From assembly GCA_900169235.1 (NCBI GenBank), contig FWCC01000191.1, positions 1 through 64,000 on the forward strand: 64,000 bases of DNA, written 5' to 3'. The stretch's first letter is position 1. Every line of letters starts with the position of its first letter. The DNA comes from Zarea fungicola. Taxonomy: Eukaryota > Ascomycota > Sordariomycetes > Hypocreales > Cordycipitaceae. Shown here piece by piece: positions 35,087-45,538 of this stretch. A program made the translations under genes and the position numbers. The notes beneath the pieces are model-generated. The model was not told where the DNA came from and ran no database searches. It saw only the letters and a list, made by a program, of their open reading frames with translations.

Positions 35087-35788
35087 GTTCCGAATTTGAC
35101 TATCCTGCAGTTACAGGTTTACATTCTTGAGGAAGATGTGCCATGTAAGTTCATCGCCAACCATCTGGGCGGGGATTGCTGGAAAGCGAGGTATCATATT
35201 GTGTGACAGGGTGGTGAGACTCTGCGCCCCGCCCACGGTAATTTGCAAGGGTACATGAGCCCAGCCTAATAAAACCAATCGAGACTATTACAACTCGGTT
35301 CCATTGAATGTACAACATTTGAGGACTTATCCTCGTTTCTTACTTTCTGCGCTGATTTACCTTTGCTACCTCTGCTGCTACTGCTGCCTCTTCCCTATGC
35401 TTGCTAGTAGCCGATTATTTAGAGGATTGGCTGCCTTCAAAAGCTACCTGCAGAACGCAACAAGCAATAGCCCTGCAAGTCTTTTGAGTTCTGTAATTTA
35501 AGCCAAATTGTGTTAAAAATTTGATTGCATGAATTGGCAAAATCGCCAACCATCATCTATATCTTTCACTTTCTATGTTTCATGCTACTTGGGGTTTGTT
35601 CATGTGTCTGGTGCCGACAAGGTGCCGTAGCGATGGAGCTCCACTCAGTGGCGGCGCGTGTGTATCGCATCGCAACCTCTGGTTGCGTAACCTGCTTCGC
35701 GCATCGCCTTTCATCACTCATCCACATCATTCGTCGCTAAGCTCATCATACAAGCTAAGCGGTGTCAAATGAAAAAAAATTCTATTGT
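35087..35788. other. divergent promoter region
   Basis: 702 bp between the starts of the isochorismatase-AlkB gene and TAF8. A pyrimidine-rich CTG/CTT stretch lies at about 35335-35400. No coding or RNA gene was recognised. Confidence 0.5.
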
Positions 35789-36790
35789 ATGCAGCAAATC
35801 ATGATGCCAAAGCACCCCTCGCCAGAGTTGGCTGAGCAAGCCGTCCCGAAACGGCGTCGAGTTGATAGCTATGACTCTCCCATGGAGGACGCCCTCCCTC
35901 TGGCCCCCTTTGAAGATGCCGTTGAGAGTACGCCCACCGAAGTAAAACATCCCTCTACACAGCACTTCAATGCTCGGTGCGGAATACAACGTTCGATTGC
36001 ACTTGTCGCGTCACACGCAGGGTTCGCCTCGACGACGCCACAAGTAATGGAGAGCTTTACGGGATTGGTGGAAGCATGTGCGTACTCCAACTTGTTGCTA
36101 ATGGTATCAGGGCTGACAATGGCAGATCTGGAGTCTATAATTGAAGAAACCAAAAGACTGGCAATTGCCTCTCGGCGCGAGCTCCCAGTACCGTCCGATT
36201 TCGATGCTATGCTCAGGCGGTACAGCCTGCCAATATCGTCTCTGAAACCACATCTCAAGAACCCAATATCGACAGACACTACGCCGAGCTTCGTACAGGA
36301 TGCAGAGGGAGGCGATAGGTCACAGTTCAACCCACTCCCGTTACTTGGAGTTGAATTGAGTGGCCAAGCCGACAAGGCTGCAAAATCATATATTCCAACC
36401 TCGTTTCCTGACTTCCCGAGCAAGCATACCTATAAATTCACACCACAAGACGACACACGATCCCGGGATTCTTTGAAAATCCGAGAAGAGGCTGCGCTAA
36501 ATGCCCAGCAAGGAGAAGACGCACTGAGAAAGCTTGTCCGAGCATCAAAGATGCGGAAGCAAAAAGAGGCCAAAACCCTTGTTGAACGAGACAATCAAGG
36601 CAAAGAGCGTTTCAGATTATGGGAGTCGACGATGAAGCGCTTCATGGGTGGAAATGCAAGAGACAGCACTGCAGGCCGAGTTGAGATTGCAGATCACAGT
36701 ATGATTGTGAATGGCGATGCTGCATTCTCCCGCAAGGACGTCTCCCGCCTGGGACAGCGATCGACTGGTGTGCCTGGACACGGGCCATGA
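35789..36790 (+). CDS. taf8: TFIID subunit TAF8
   Basis: Single exon, 333 residues from the first in-frame ATG at 35789; ATGs at 35801 and 35804 are nearly as likely starts. A basic run (PKRRRVDSYD) precedes a Bromo_TP-type histone fold at about residues 60-140 (CGIQRSIALVASHAGFA, FTGLVEACAYSNLLLMV). The TAF8-specific C-terminal domain follows at about 200-220 (SFPDFPSKHTYKFTPQ), with a Pro/His/Thr/Tyr pattern shared by TAF8 from yeast to human. TAF8 pairs with TAF10 through its histone fold in the RNA polymerase II initiation factor TFIID. The remaining C-terminal tail is charged and probably helical. Upstream lies a 700-bp divergent promoter region shared with the isochorismatase-AlkB gene. 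Confidence 0.87.
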   Translation: MQQIMMPKHPSPELAEQAVPKRRRVDSYDSPMEDALPLAPFEDAVESTPTEVKHPSTQHFNARCGIQRSIALVASHAGFASTTPQVMESFTGLVEACAYSNLLLMVSGLTMADLESIIEETKRLAIASRRELPVPSDFDAMLRRYSLPISSLKPHLKNPISTDTTPSFVQDAEGGDRSQFNPLPLLGVELSGQADKAAKSYIPTSFPDFPSKHTYKFTPQDDTRSRDSLKIREEAALNAQQGEDALRKLVRASKMRKQKEAKTLVERDNQGKERFRLWESTMKRFMGGNARDSTAGRVEIADHSMIVNGDAAFSRKDVSRLGQRSTGVPGHGP

Positions 36791-37289
36791 GATGCAAGTC
36801 CCAGTTATCAACTGCTCTGGCTAGATTTTGTCTTTTAACGCGATACCCAACTATTCAATACAACACGACCTTGCTATAGCGTTTCTGATCTTTTAATACC
36901 ACAGTCCAGAATTGGCGAATTTTTTAGGCATGCATCAATGTTCAGTGTGTTTAAGGGTATACAGACCTGAGATACCGTGAGTCTAGAGTACCTAGTCGAC
37001 TCAAACCAAACTTGCTTGGCACAAACTTACTTAGCACTAAAGCAGCAAGACGCTAGGCCAGTCTGAGAAGAGCTTTGGCCTGCCTGTGTGGCGGCCAAAC
37101 TCGCCAAAGTGGAGTCGCAACTTGCGGCCCTAATTTCAAACCCGCACAAAAAAATTCCCAATTTTAGCCAGGGTGCGTTTGGCCAGACTTAGCGGCCCAT
37201 AGGTTTTCACTGACCAGAAGTTGTCTTTGATCTGATCTCTTTCCAACCTCACAAGTCGAACCTTCTGCATCTACCCTAGGACCGCTTCA
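36791..37289. other. promoter and leader of cpc-2
   Basis: 499 bp between TAF8 and cpc-2 on the same strand. It contains repeated 'ggccaaact' / 'ttggccag' type elements near 37090-37180 and a pyrimidine-rich leader before 37290. Their role is unknown. Confidence 0.45.
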
Positions 37290-38685
37290 ATGGCTGAACA
37301 ACTGATCCTCAAGGGAACCCTCAAGGGCCACGTAGGTTTTTAACATCCTCGAGCGCGGGCATGTCTTGGAAGGCTCAGCACGCTGCGAGTGGAAGGCATC
37401 TGGTCACAGATTTTGCTAACTCGGGCATAGAATGGCTGGGTCACCAGCTTGGCCACTTCCATGGAGAAGTATGATACCCGATCTTGCACGATTACGACAC
37501 ACGCTCCGTCGCCTCATCACAAATGCTGACTGCTTATTAGCCCCAACATGCTCCTCTCCGGAAGCCGAGACAAGACTCTGATCATCTGGAACCTCACCCG
37601 TGATGAGAGCGAGTACGGTTACCCCAAGCGCTCGCTCCACGGCCACTCCCACATCGTCTCGGACTGCGTATGTTTTCCACGAAGAATTTCGAATCGGCGC
37701 CGGAGTGAAAGGCTAATACTTGGATCAGGTCATCTCGTCTGACGGCGCCTACGCCCTGTCCGCCTCGTGGGACAAGACTCTCCGCCTCTGGGAGCTCGCC
37801 ACCGGCACCACCACCCGCCGCTTTGTTGGCCACACCAACGACGTCCTCTCCGTCTCCTTCTCTGCCGACAACCGTCAGATCGTTTCCGGCTCCCGCGACC
37901 GCACCATCAAGCTCTGGAACACCCTCGGCGACTGCAAGTACACCATCTCTGAGAAGGGACACACCGAGTGGGTTTCTTGCGTCCGCTTCAGCCCCAACCC
38001 CCAGAACCCCGTCATTGTTTCCAGCGGCTGGGACAAGCTCGTCAAGGTTAGTGCTGCCGCAATGATTGTACCCTGCACAAGATCCCTCTACATGATGTTC
38101 AAGTATTTGCTACTTCAGAGCCTGTTGGCCATGAGACTATTTAACACACCTATTGCCTGATAATGAACGTACCCGCGTTCTTTTTTTGTTTTGCCCACTT
38201 AGCGCTTCGTTTATGATTTTATGTCGAGAGTCCGAAGACTAATTGCGCAACAGGTTTGGGAGCTCTCCTCCTGCAAGCTGCAGACCGACCACATCGGTCA
38301 CACCGGATACATCAACACCGTCACCATCTCTCCTGATGGCTCTCTGTGTGCTTCTGGTGGCAAGGACGGCACCACCATGCTATGGGACCTCAACGAGTCC
38401 AAGCACTTGTACTCCCTCAATGCCAACGACGAGATCCACGCCCTCGTCTTCTCCCCTAACCGCTACTGGCTCTGCGCTGCCACTGCCAGCAGCATCATCA
38501 TCTTCGACCTGGAGAAGAAGAGCAAGGTTGACGAGCTCAAGCCCGATTTCACCGAGACCGAGACTGGTAAGAAGAGCCGCGACCCCGAGTGTGTCAGTCT
38601 TGCCTGGTCTGCTGATGGCCAGACTCTGTTCGCTGGCTACACCGACAACATCATCCGCGCTTGGGGCGTCATGTCCAGGGCATAA
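37290..38685 (+). CDS. cpc-2: RACK1/Asc1-type WD40 ribosomal protein CPC-2
   Basis: Five exons, 37290-37331, 37431-37468, 37541-37667, 37729-38046 and 38254-38685, give 318 residues. Seven WD40 blades are visible, with typical GH...WD motifs ([65 protein letters not shown]). The start [19 protein letters not shown] is that of fungal RACK1 proteins. CPC-2 sits on the 40S head, scaffolds signalling at the ribosome and is needed for cross-pathway amino-acid control in Neurospora and Aspergillus. Intron 4 (38047-38253, 207 bp) is four times the usual length and appears to host a C/D snoRNA. Confidence 0.96.
38090..38162 (+). ncRNA. snR24: probable C/D-box snoRNA of the U24/snR24 type
   Basis: Lies within intron 4 of cpc-2. 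A C-box-like ATGATGT is at 38092-38098, a guide TATTTGCTACT at 38104-38114 followed by a CTTCAGA D'-like element, a C'-like ATGAGAC at 38131-38137 and a D box CTGA at 38157-38160. The guide is complementary to the conserved 25S rRNA stretch AGTAGCAAATA. In budding yeast snR24 (U24) has the same guide and is also encoded in the intron of the RACK1 gene ASC1, so both guide and host agree. The second U24 guide (CACCAAGATC) is not present before the D box and the terminal stem is weak, so the 3' half is uncertain. Confidence 0.62.
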
Positions 38686-39165
38686 ATGGTGCTCGGGGAT
38701 GTTTTAACGACGAGTATGTGAGGTGAAACTGGTAATCGGTAGATCATGGTGGGCGTCCAATGGTTGTGTTCCTCGTTATGTCTTTATTGATGCACAGAAA
38801 ATGGGTGAGCGAGGAAACAATGTGACGAGGCATAACCTTGTCCGCTGTAAGCAGTCGGTGAAGAGGCACTATGCTTCCTTCTTGCAATACAAAAAAAATC
38901 CATATTTAAAACTGTTCATATTTTTTTGGCATAACCTAATTCGCAGATGCGACCCAGCTGTCATCATTGCTCATGTACAAATATGCTTGGTACCGTGGCA
39001 TTTGCTCTTGTGGATTGTCTAAAATACAAATGTGGTGAAATGCGAGGCTAGCCTACAGCGCTGGCAATAAAGGTTTCAGTGCATTCTTTCCATTTGCCGG
39101 GGTTGGTTGCGACCGTCCAGTCTCCGCTAATAGCCAAAGAAACACTCTGGCCAATATTTCCAGTC
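38686..39165. other. convergent 3' intergenic region
   Basis: 480 bp between the stops of cpc-2 and ost3. AT-rich around 38885-38940 (runs of A and T). No gene recognised. Confidence 0.5.
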
Positions 39166-40310
39166 TTACATGAAAGGAGGGAGCGAGAACGGGTAGCCGG
39201 CATTCTTGAAGCGAAATACGCTTAGGAGGGACCCATACATCAGGAACATGAGAGCACCCCAAACAAGCACCGCGACTTGCTGAGACTTGGCATCTGCCAT
39301 GCGTGGCACCTTGATGGCAAGCGTAATGGCGCAGAATGAGAGTAGGCCATCTGGCAGTTGATTAGCATCAATATACAAAATACAGCACCTATGCAAATAG
39401 ACTTACAAAGGGCAGCGATGATCTGTGTCTCCAGGCCGTATTGATTCTGGAACCCGCCTGCAAAGTAGGAAATTCCACCCTTGCCGTCACCGGCAACGTA
39501 TGGAACCTTGCGAATGTGGTTGAACATGTGGCCGCTGGTGAAGAGAAGAATTGATACCAAACTAATGGAAGCCCAAATGTTGCGGTTTTGAATCACGGGT
39601 AGGATGTAGGGCCAAGCTGTGGCCATCGCAGTTCCAGCTCCAAGCACAATCGTAATGGTCGTCGCCCACTTCACAATATTAATGGGTCGCTTCACAGCAG
39701 GTTGCGGTCGGCCGTCCATGTGTTGCGCGATCCATGCATGAACATTCTCGGCTCCAGCAGCACTTGGAATTGTCAGCGATGAGCTATGTAATGCAAAAGT
39801 GAGACGTACCCAGTCGTAAAGTCGTATCGGACCGGTTCAGGAGAAGCGGCCGCGTGAGGGCCTTCTGTGGGGGGAAACAGCATCACAACTGGAGCAGTTT
39901 GTAGACCAAGCTTTTGACCATTAGCATCTGGCGGTTCCTTTGGCATTCTGGTGGCTTACGGATGCAAAAATATCCTTGCCCTTCTCAAAATCTAGAGTGC
40001 CAAACAAAAGTCGAGACACGCCGGCCTTGTCGCCCTTATGCCAGCTCTTGGCCACCAAGTCCCATTCCGGTTGAAATTCGCGACACAGCTGGCAACCAAA
40101 TCGTGTGTCCAGGGCTGTAAGGAGAACAGCCACGGTGTAATCGCGAGGCGACGACGTCAATGATTTGTACGAGGTTTCCTTCAATTGGAGCGAAGGGGAG
40201 CTCTTTGACAGCTGGTGGAAGTCATTGAATCGCTGCACAGATGACTTCTTTTCAGCAGAAGATAGTCCCGCAAGGAGGCATGCTCCTAGCAAAGACGAAA
40301 AAAGACGCAT
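39166..40310 (-). CDS. ost3: oligosaccharyltransferase subunit Ost3/Ost6
   Basis: Four exons, 40310-39960, 39910-39810, 39762-39407 and 39350-39166, give 330 residues. A signal peptide (MRLFSSLLGACLLAGLSSA) leads into a lumenal thioredoxin-like domain whose FGCQLC motif (Cys73 and Cys76) is the redox-active CxxC that holds substrate cysteines in Ost3/Ost6. Four transmembrane helices follow in the C-terminal half (for example WATTITIVLGAGTAMATAW and ISLVSILLFTSGHMF). It is part of the ER complex that N-glycosylates nascent proteins. Introns 1 and 2 end in AAG instead of the usual YAG; no other acceptor keeps the frame at a plausible intron length. Confidence 0.92.
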
Positions 40311-40693
40311 TGTTGCTGGGGCCGGCCGATTGAATTGGCTTCTACAATTTACTGCTCGACAGGTTGAAGCTCGATTGGATGAGGTGGCCTTCCCTTCCTG
40401 GTCTGCTTACCTAACAGATAGCGCAGTATTATGGCACTAGTCGCTGCAGGGTGTGCCCCTCCATGCTAGTCCAGATGTAGCAGCATGTTTATCTTGATGG
40501 TCGAAACAAGCAAAAACGCGTCGTGCCATCACTGCCCAGTGTCGTATCACTCTATATCAGCGATGCGGCCTCTGTGCATGAACAATTAGCTTGTAAATAT
40601 TGCAGCGTTACATAACTGTCACACATCGGTACGGCACTCACCATTCTAGCACGGCGCCCACCACGCGACTATATTTACGCAGACAACGACAAA
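40311..40693. other. divergent promoter region
   Basis: 383 bp between the starts of ost3 and the coiled-coil gene. No feature recognised beyond presumed promoters. Confidence 0.45.
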
Positions 40694-42430
40694 ATGGTTA
40701 GGCCCACGGGCGAGGTAAGCTACTACTAGTTTAAAGACGCTGCATGTAGCTGACATCGCTTGAAGCTCATGATACGGATTCATCAGCTTGAACATAAATA
40801 CCAACAAGGGCTGCACCGAAGCGACCTAGTCAACCATGAAGAGGCAGCACGGAGATTGGCACTTACAGCCCTCGCTCTTCGGGATACAAATGCCACTTTG
40901 GAGGGCATAACCTCTGAAAAGGAATTCCAAATAGTATCCCTCAAAGCCAGCATGGATTCACTGAAAATGGAGCTATCAGAGGCGAAGAAACGCGAGCAGC
41001 AGCAACTGCATGAGCTTCAAAAGCAAAGCGGCGAGATTCAATCTCTCAATGTAAGACCCAGATACACACTGATCTCCTGGCGAGCAAGAACTAACATGAC
41101 ATAGGCTGACTTGAAAAACTCGATTAGCTCTGCTGAGCGTTCAAACGACACAGAGCAAAAGGCCGCGGCGCTTGCGTGTGAGCTTGACAATCTTCGACCA
41201 GAGTGTGAGCGGCTCAAGTCACAGCTTGCCTCGCATCAAGCCGTTGTCGCATCCAACGGTGACCTACGCCGGCAAATCAACACTCTCGAGGTTGAGTTGG
41301 AAAACGAAAAGCGTTCAAAGCTCCGTGCCCGTCAGGCTGAAGAGAACTTGACCATTTCAGATCTCCGCTCAAAGCTTCAACAGATTCAAGGCAAACTAGA
41401 CGCTGAGAAACGGGACAAGACTAGCCTCCACAGAGAACTTGCAGAATCCCGTGGCCAGCAAAAACTGGACAAGGAACGCCTGAGCGACATTAATTCAAAG
41501 CTCAAGGAAACAGAGGGCGCTCTGAAGGTAGTGCGGGCAGATCTTGAGGAGAGTCGGCTCAAACTCGCCGCATCAAACCAAAAATCTACCAAGGTCGCGG
41601 AAGTACCTCAGAAAAAGTCGACCAAGGCAAAGCCAGCCCGTGCAATTATCGAGCCATCCATTGTTGAGGCTGAAATGCCGGTCGATGATGTAAATATTCA
41701 AACGCCAGGGGATGAGACTCCGTCTGCAGCACGACAGCCACGACGTCGTGGAACGGACCATGCGCTGTTGGGTGAAAAGTCAAACTTCTCGATAACTCCA
41801 TTCCTCAACAAAGGCAGAGATGCGTCACAATACCCTGAACTTGACTCTGACTCGTCAGTGTCTAGTGCCGACGTGGCAGAAATGGCACGAGTTGGGAAGG
41901 GCAAAGCTTCGCCTGAATCCCCTCCAGCAAGGGCCAAACGTATAGCAGGCCGCCAGCCGCCTACTAAACTCAACGCAAAAAAGGCTACTCAAGGAGATGA
42001 ACAGACGCGGCCGGTCAAGGCTAAGCTTGGGGGGTCGACTGCAAACCCAAAAATTACTGGTAGAAAGCGGCCAAGGCTGGGTGCGGCTTCAGATGCCGGA
42101 CTGACAAACGACGACAAGGAGAATTCAGAGTCAGACTTTGCAATGCGGGAACCTGAAACGGATCACAACTTGCCTGTGCCTGAGGAGGCTCTACCTTCCA
42201 AGGCACAGGAGCCAGATGGCCCGAAAAGAAAACGGAAGCTGTTCATTGGGAAGGCCAAAACAATGTTTGATGACGACGAAATGGAAGATGCCAATCCTCC
42301 AAGACTTGGTCCGGTGAAGAGGTCTCGAGCGCAGCTGGCTGGCGTTTCGAATGCGTTTGCAACTTCTGAGAAGACATTTTCTCCACTCAAAAGGGAACGG
42401 CGAGGAGTGAATGCTAGCTTCCTTGGATGA
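40694..42430 (+). CDS. coiled-coil protein of unknown function
   Basis: Three exons, 40694-40714, 40766-41050 and 41105-42430, give 543 residues. I do not recognise the family. Residues 8-270 are almost entirely heptad-like coiled coil (LRSKLQQIQGKL, RADLEESRLKLA). The rest is disordered, rich in Lys/Arg/Pro/Ser, with several nuclear-localisation-like runs (GRKRPR, PKRKRKLF) and an NFSITPFLNK block. The C-terminus (FSPLKRERRGVNASFLG) is compact and looks conserved. This layout is common in spindle, kinetochore and chromatin scaffold proteins, but no specific function can be assigned. Exon 1 is only 21 nt; intron 1 ends in AAG. Confidence 0.75.
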
Positions 42431-42754
42431 TGCTCCAGAATTAGTATAGATGATTTGCTTCGGCTGCACAGGATGTCTGAATTAGCGAGGCGTTTGGGTG
42501 ACGATTGTATTTATGGTATCAATAGACTTTTATTTTATCTGACTCAATCTCTCATGTATCGCACTAGGATCTGTTTAAGAAAATGCTGCTTTGAAATTGC
42601 TCCTGGGATCGTTGCTGAGATCCAGACTGGGATGCCTGTTGCATAGTAACAGATTCTGGGAGAAGCGGGTTGCTAGTCGGCCCCTGGCCCCGCCTATGTC
42701 TGTGATGAGCAAACTTCGCTGCCGCGACATGAGAGTATTCAATGATATGACGCT
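42431..42754. other. intergenic, nothing recognised
   Basis: 324 bp between the coiled-coil gene and mrm2 on the same strand; presumed terminator and promoter only. Confidence 0.45.
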
Positions 42755-43951
42755 ATGAATTTGCCACACGGCCAGAGTCTACACAATCTAGTGTCTTATC
42801 GCCCGTCTTTATTCAGACGATGCGTAATTGCTTTGCCGCGCTTCTCTTCATCGACGTCAAGATGGAAGCAACGTCAAGGACAGGACGCATTTGCCCGCGA
42901 GGCGAAAGTTCGAGGTCTGAAGAGCCGCGCAGCATTCAAGCTACTCGAGGTAATTCATTGGAAATCCACGACGCAATTGATGGGGCTAATTTGGATTGAT
43001 AAGATGGACGCGAAATACCGATTATTTAAACCAGACAATGTTGTGGTAGACCTGGTAAGTAACATTGTTACTGTCAAGAGTCTGGACCTGATCCAATTAG
43101 GGTTATGCTCCCGGGAGCTGGTCGCAGGTAAGCTACATTATGACTATGACAAAAGTTTATTGTTTCTAATTGTACAGGTTGCTCTCGATCGAACCCGTCC
43201 CAGCGGCAAGGTCATAGGCATCGACCTCATCCCGGCGGAACCACCGAGAGGTGTGGCCACTTTCCAAGGAGATTTTCTCTCGCCGGCTGTCCAGAAAATG
43301 GTAAAAGACTTCATTTCACATACGATACAACCTTACTCTCGACGGCACAGAAGCAGCGCCGTTGGTGAAGTGAGTCAGCCAAGCTCAATTAAAGTTGGTC
43401 CAGATGCTCCCGCAGCTGCGAAAAACACAGTCGAGGCCCAAGTGGTAGATGTATGTTTGGCAATTTATGGTCCTGGATCTCCCTTCACCCAAAGGCTGAA
43501 CAGCATAACAGATTGTATTAAGTGACATGTCAGCACCCTGGGAGCAAACGTCTGGTTTCAATGTGAACAGCTTGAGTAATCCATACCACAGGCTGATGAA
43601 CACGAGCGGTGTCGCATTCCGTGATCATGCCGGAAGCATGGTTAGTACTGTTTGTCGTTGATCCAGTCAAGTCTAACACAGCCTTGTGCAGGACTTGTGC
43701 GACGCAGCGCTACATTTCGCCTCCGAAACGCTCAAGACAGGCGGCCATTTCGTTTGCAAATTCTACCAGGGCTCAGAAGATAAAGTTCTTGAACAGAGAC
43801 TGAAGGAAATGTTCTCCAAAGTACACAGAGAGAAGCCGGAATCGTCACGGACTGTAAGTAACCTTGGCACCACGGTATTCTCTCCTGACTAAAAGCTTTC
43901 TAGGAAAGCAAGGAAGCATACTTTGTCGCCTTGCGACGCAAAACTGGTTGA
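42755..43951 (+). CDS. mrm2: mitochondrial 21S rRNA 2'-O-methyltransferase Mrm2 (FtsJ/RrmJ)
   Basis: Seven exons, 42755-42949, 43004-43054, 43101-43127, 43178-43450, 43512-43640, 43692-43853 and 43904-43951, give 294 residues. After an Arg/Ser-rich presequence-like start, the RrmJ core follows: RAAFKLLE (Lys62), the SAM motif GYAPGSWSQ (83-91), IGIDLIP, VLSDM (Asp187), FVCKFYQG (Lys248) and SKEAYFVALR (Glu283). Lys62-Asp187-Lys248-Glu283 is the catalytic tetrad of the family. Mrm2 methylates a uridine in the A-loop of mitochondrial large-subunit rRNA. A disordered insert rich in Ser and Pro (about 145-175) separates the SAM and catalytic parts. Exon 3 is 27 nt. Confidence 0.92.
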
Positions 43952-44181
43952 AGCAACTGATTATCACCACTTGTACAATTCAACGAAATATGACCATCTT
44001 TTCACCAAGGATCAGTGCAATGAGTTGTCGTGTAATGTGTTCATAAAAATTTTTATCTGATACCGGGGCTCGCCAATTCCATGCAAAATACATTGGTGGA
44101 GGAAATTTTTCGGCGTTCCTCGCCCATCTAGCGCCACACACCAAATCCCGACAGTTTTCCCGTTTTCTTTCAAGTCCACAC

Positions 44182-45004
44182 TTAGACCTTGAAGCCGCGA
44201 GAGCGTCTGCGACCACGGGCACGCTCGAACTTGCGGCCCTTGGAGACAACATGAGGCTTCTATAATTGGTATTAGCATTGAGCATTGGTCGCTCGCCGGG
44301 TTGTCGAATCTTACCTTGTGCTTGTGGGGGCCAAAGCCAAAGTGCTTGAAAGCCTCGCGGCTGTTCTTGGGACCACGGAGGATCAGGGTGTTGCTGCCAG
44401 TGGGGGCACGGAGAGCAAGCTGGTCCAGAGTAATGGCCTCACCACCAGCGGCGACGATGCGAGCGCGGGCGGTGGCGGTGAAACGCAGAGCAGCGACGGT
44501 CACCTTGGGGACGGTGAGAAGACGGTTGTCATCAGTAATGGTGCCGACGACAACGACGGTGCGCTTCTCGCCTTCGGTGTTGATGTTGGCAACAATGCGG
44601 GACAGGGAGACGGGGGGCCGGTTGATCTTGGACATGAAAAGTCGACGGAGAACAACCTTGTTGAAGGAGGAGTCGGTACGGCCTAAAATTTTGCGTCAGT
44701 CTTTTGACGGTGTGATATTCGAGGAATCGATGGCTAAACGTACGGGCAAGGAAGCGGTAGAGCTTTACCAAGAGCTTCAGGTAGACATTGTCGCTCTTGG
44801 GCGCCTTGCGGTGCGTCGACTTGACGTGGTGGCGGTCGAGATCGATACCTATGATGAAGCCATCGTCAGCCCAAAATATTCTGCATGCTCATTCGGGTTC
44901 GCAGTCTCCCAAAGGAGAGGAACGCCTTGGTCGCAGAAAGAAAACCAAAAGGAATTCTTTCCACTCGCACACGGAGGCTGTAATTTAATGCTTCACGTAC
45001 CCAT
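44182..45004 (-). CDS. rpl18: 60S ribosomal protein eL18
   Basis: Four coding exons, 45004-45001, 44848-44744, 44682-44315 and 44259-44182, give 184 residues starting [20 protein letters not shown]. Exon 1 contributes only ATGG before a 152-bp intron. The core ([63 protein letters not shown]) and the basic end ([19 protein letters not shown]) match eL18 throughout. It is a cytosolic large-subunit protein. Convergent with mrm2 (230 bp between stops). Confidence 0.95.
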
Positions 45005-45538
45005 TTTGTCGGTTGTTTGCTGAGAGTTAGTATGTAATTCCCCCAGTTGTGATGGTTTGCGACGACGAGTAGAACCCAGTCTCTGACTTTTCTGAGTGGG
45101 CCCAGATTCTCTCCTGTGTGAGTGTTTTGTGGGCGGTGTAGTGTGGCAGTTAGGGCATTTTGCTGTGTCCACTCAGTTTGGCTAGCACCGTCTTGTGGGG
45201 CATCAAGTTGCTATCAGCGGAGTGAGTAGCAAGCTCTGTGTACTCCGTACTGAGAGGTCAAATGGATATCGCTCGTCCCGTACTGAGAGGTCAAATGGAC
45301 GTTGCTCGTCAATCCGACGCAGCCTTGTCCTAGAGCAGTCTCCACAACACCTAAAGCCGCCTTGTGATGATGATTGCTTTTATTGTCATTCAATTAATGC
45401 TTTCACGGCCCTATCTATGATTTCTATGCGCAGCTCCAATACATGTTTTCAAGTACATTTACAAATGAACGCCGTGATTCAAGAAGATGGACAAAAGAAA
45501 GTCTCCAGAGGGATTCACACCACAGTATTTGTACACAG
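45005..45538. other. intergenic with a short tandem duplication
   Basis: 534 bp between the eL18 start and the end of the carrier gene, both on the minus strand. It should hold the eL18 promoter. It contains the 33-bp tandem duplication listed separately. Confidence 0.5.
45245..45310. repeat. 33-bp tandem duplication
   Basis: Two adjacent copies begin 'ccgtactgagaggtcaaatg' at 45245 and 45278. They are identical over the first 22 bases and share the last seven (gctcgtc), with three or four differences between. It lies 240-310 bp upstream of the eL18 start. Confidence 0.8.
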
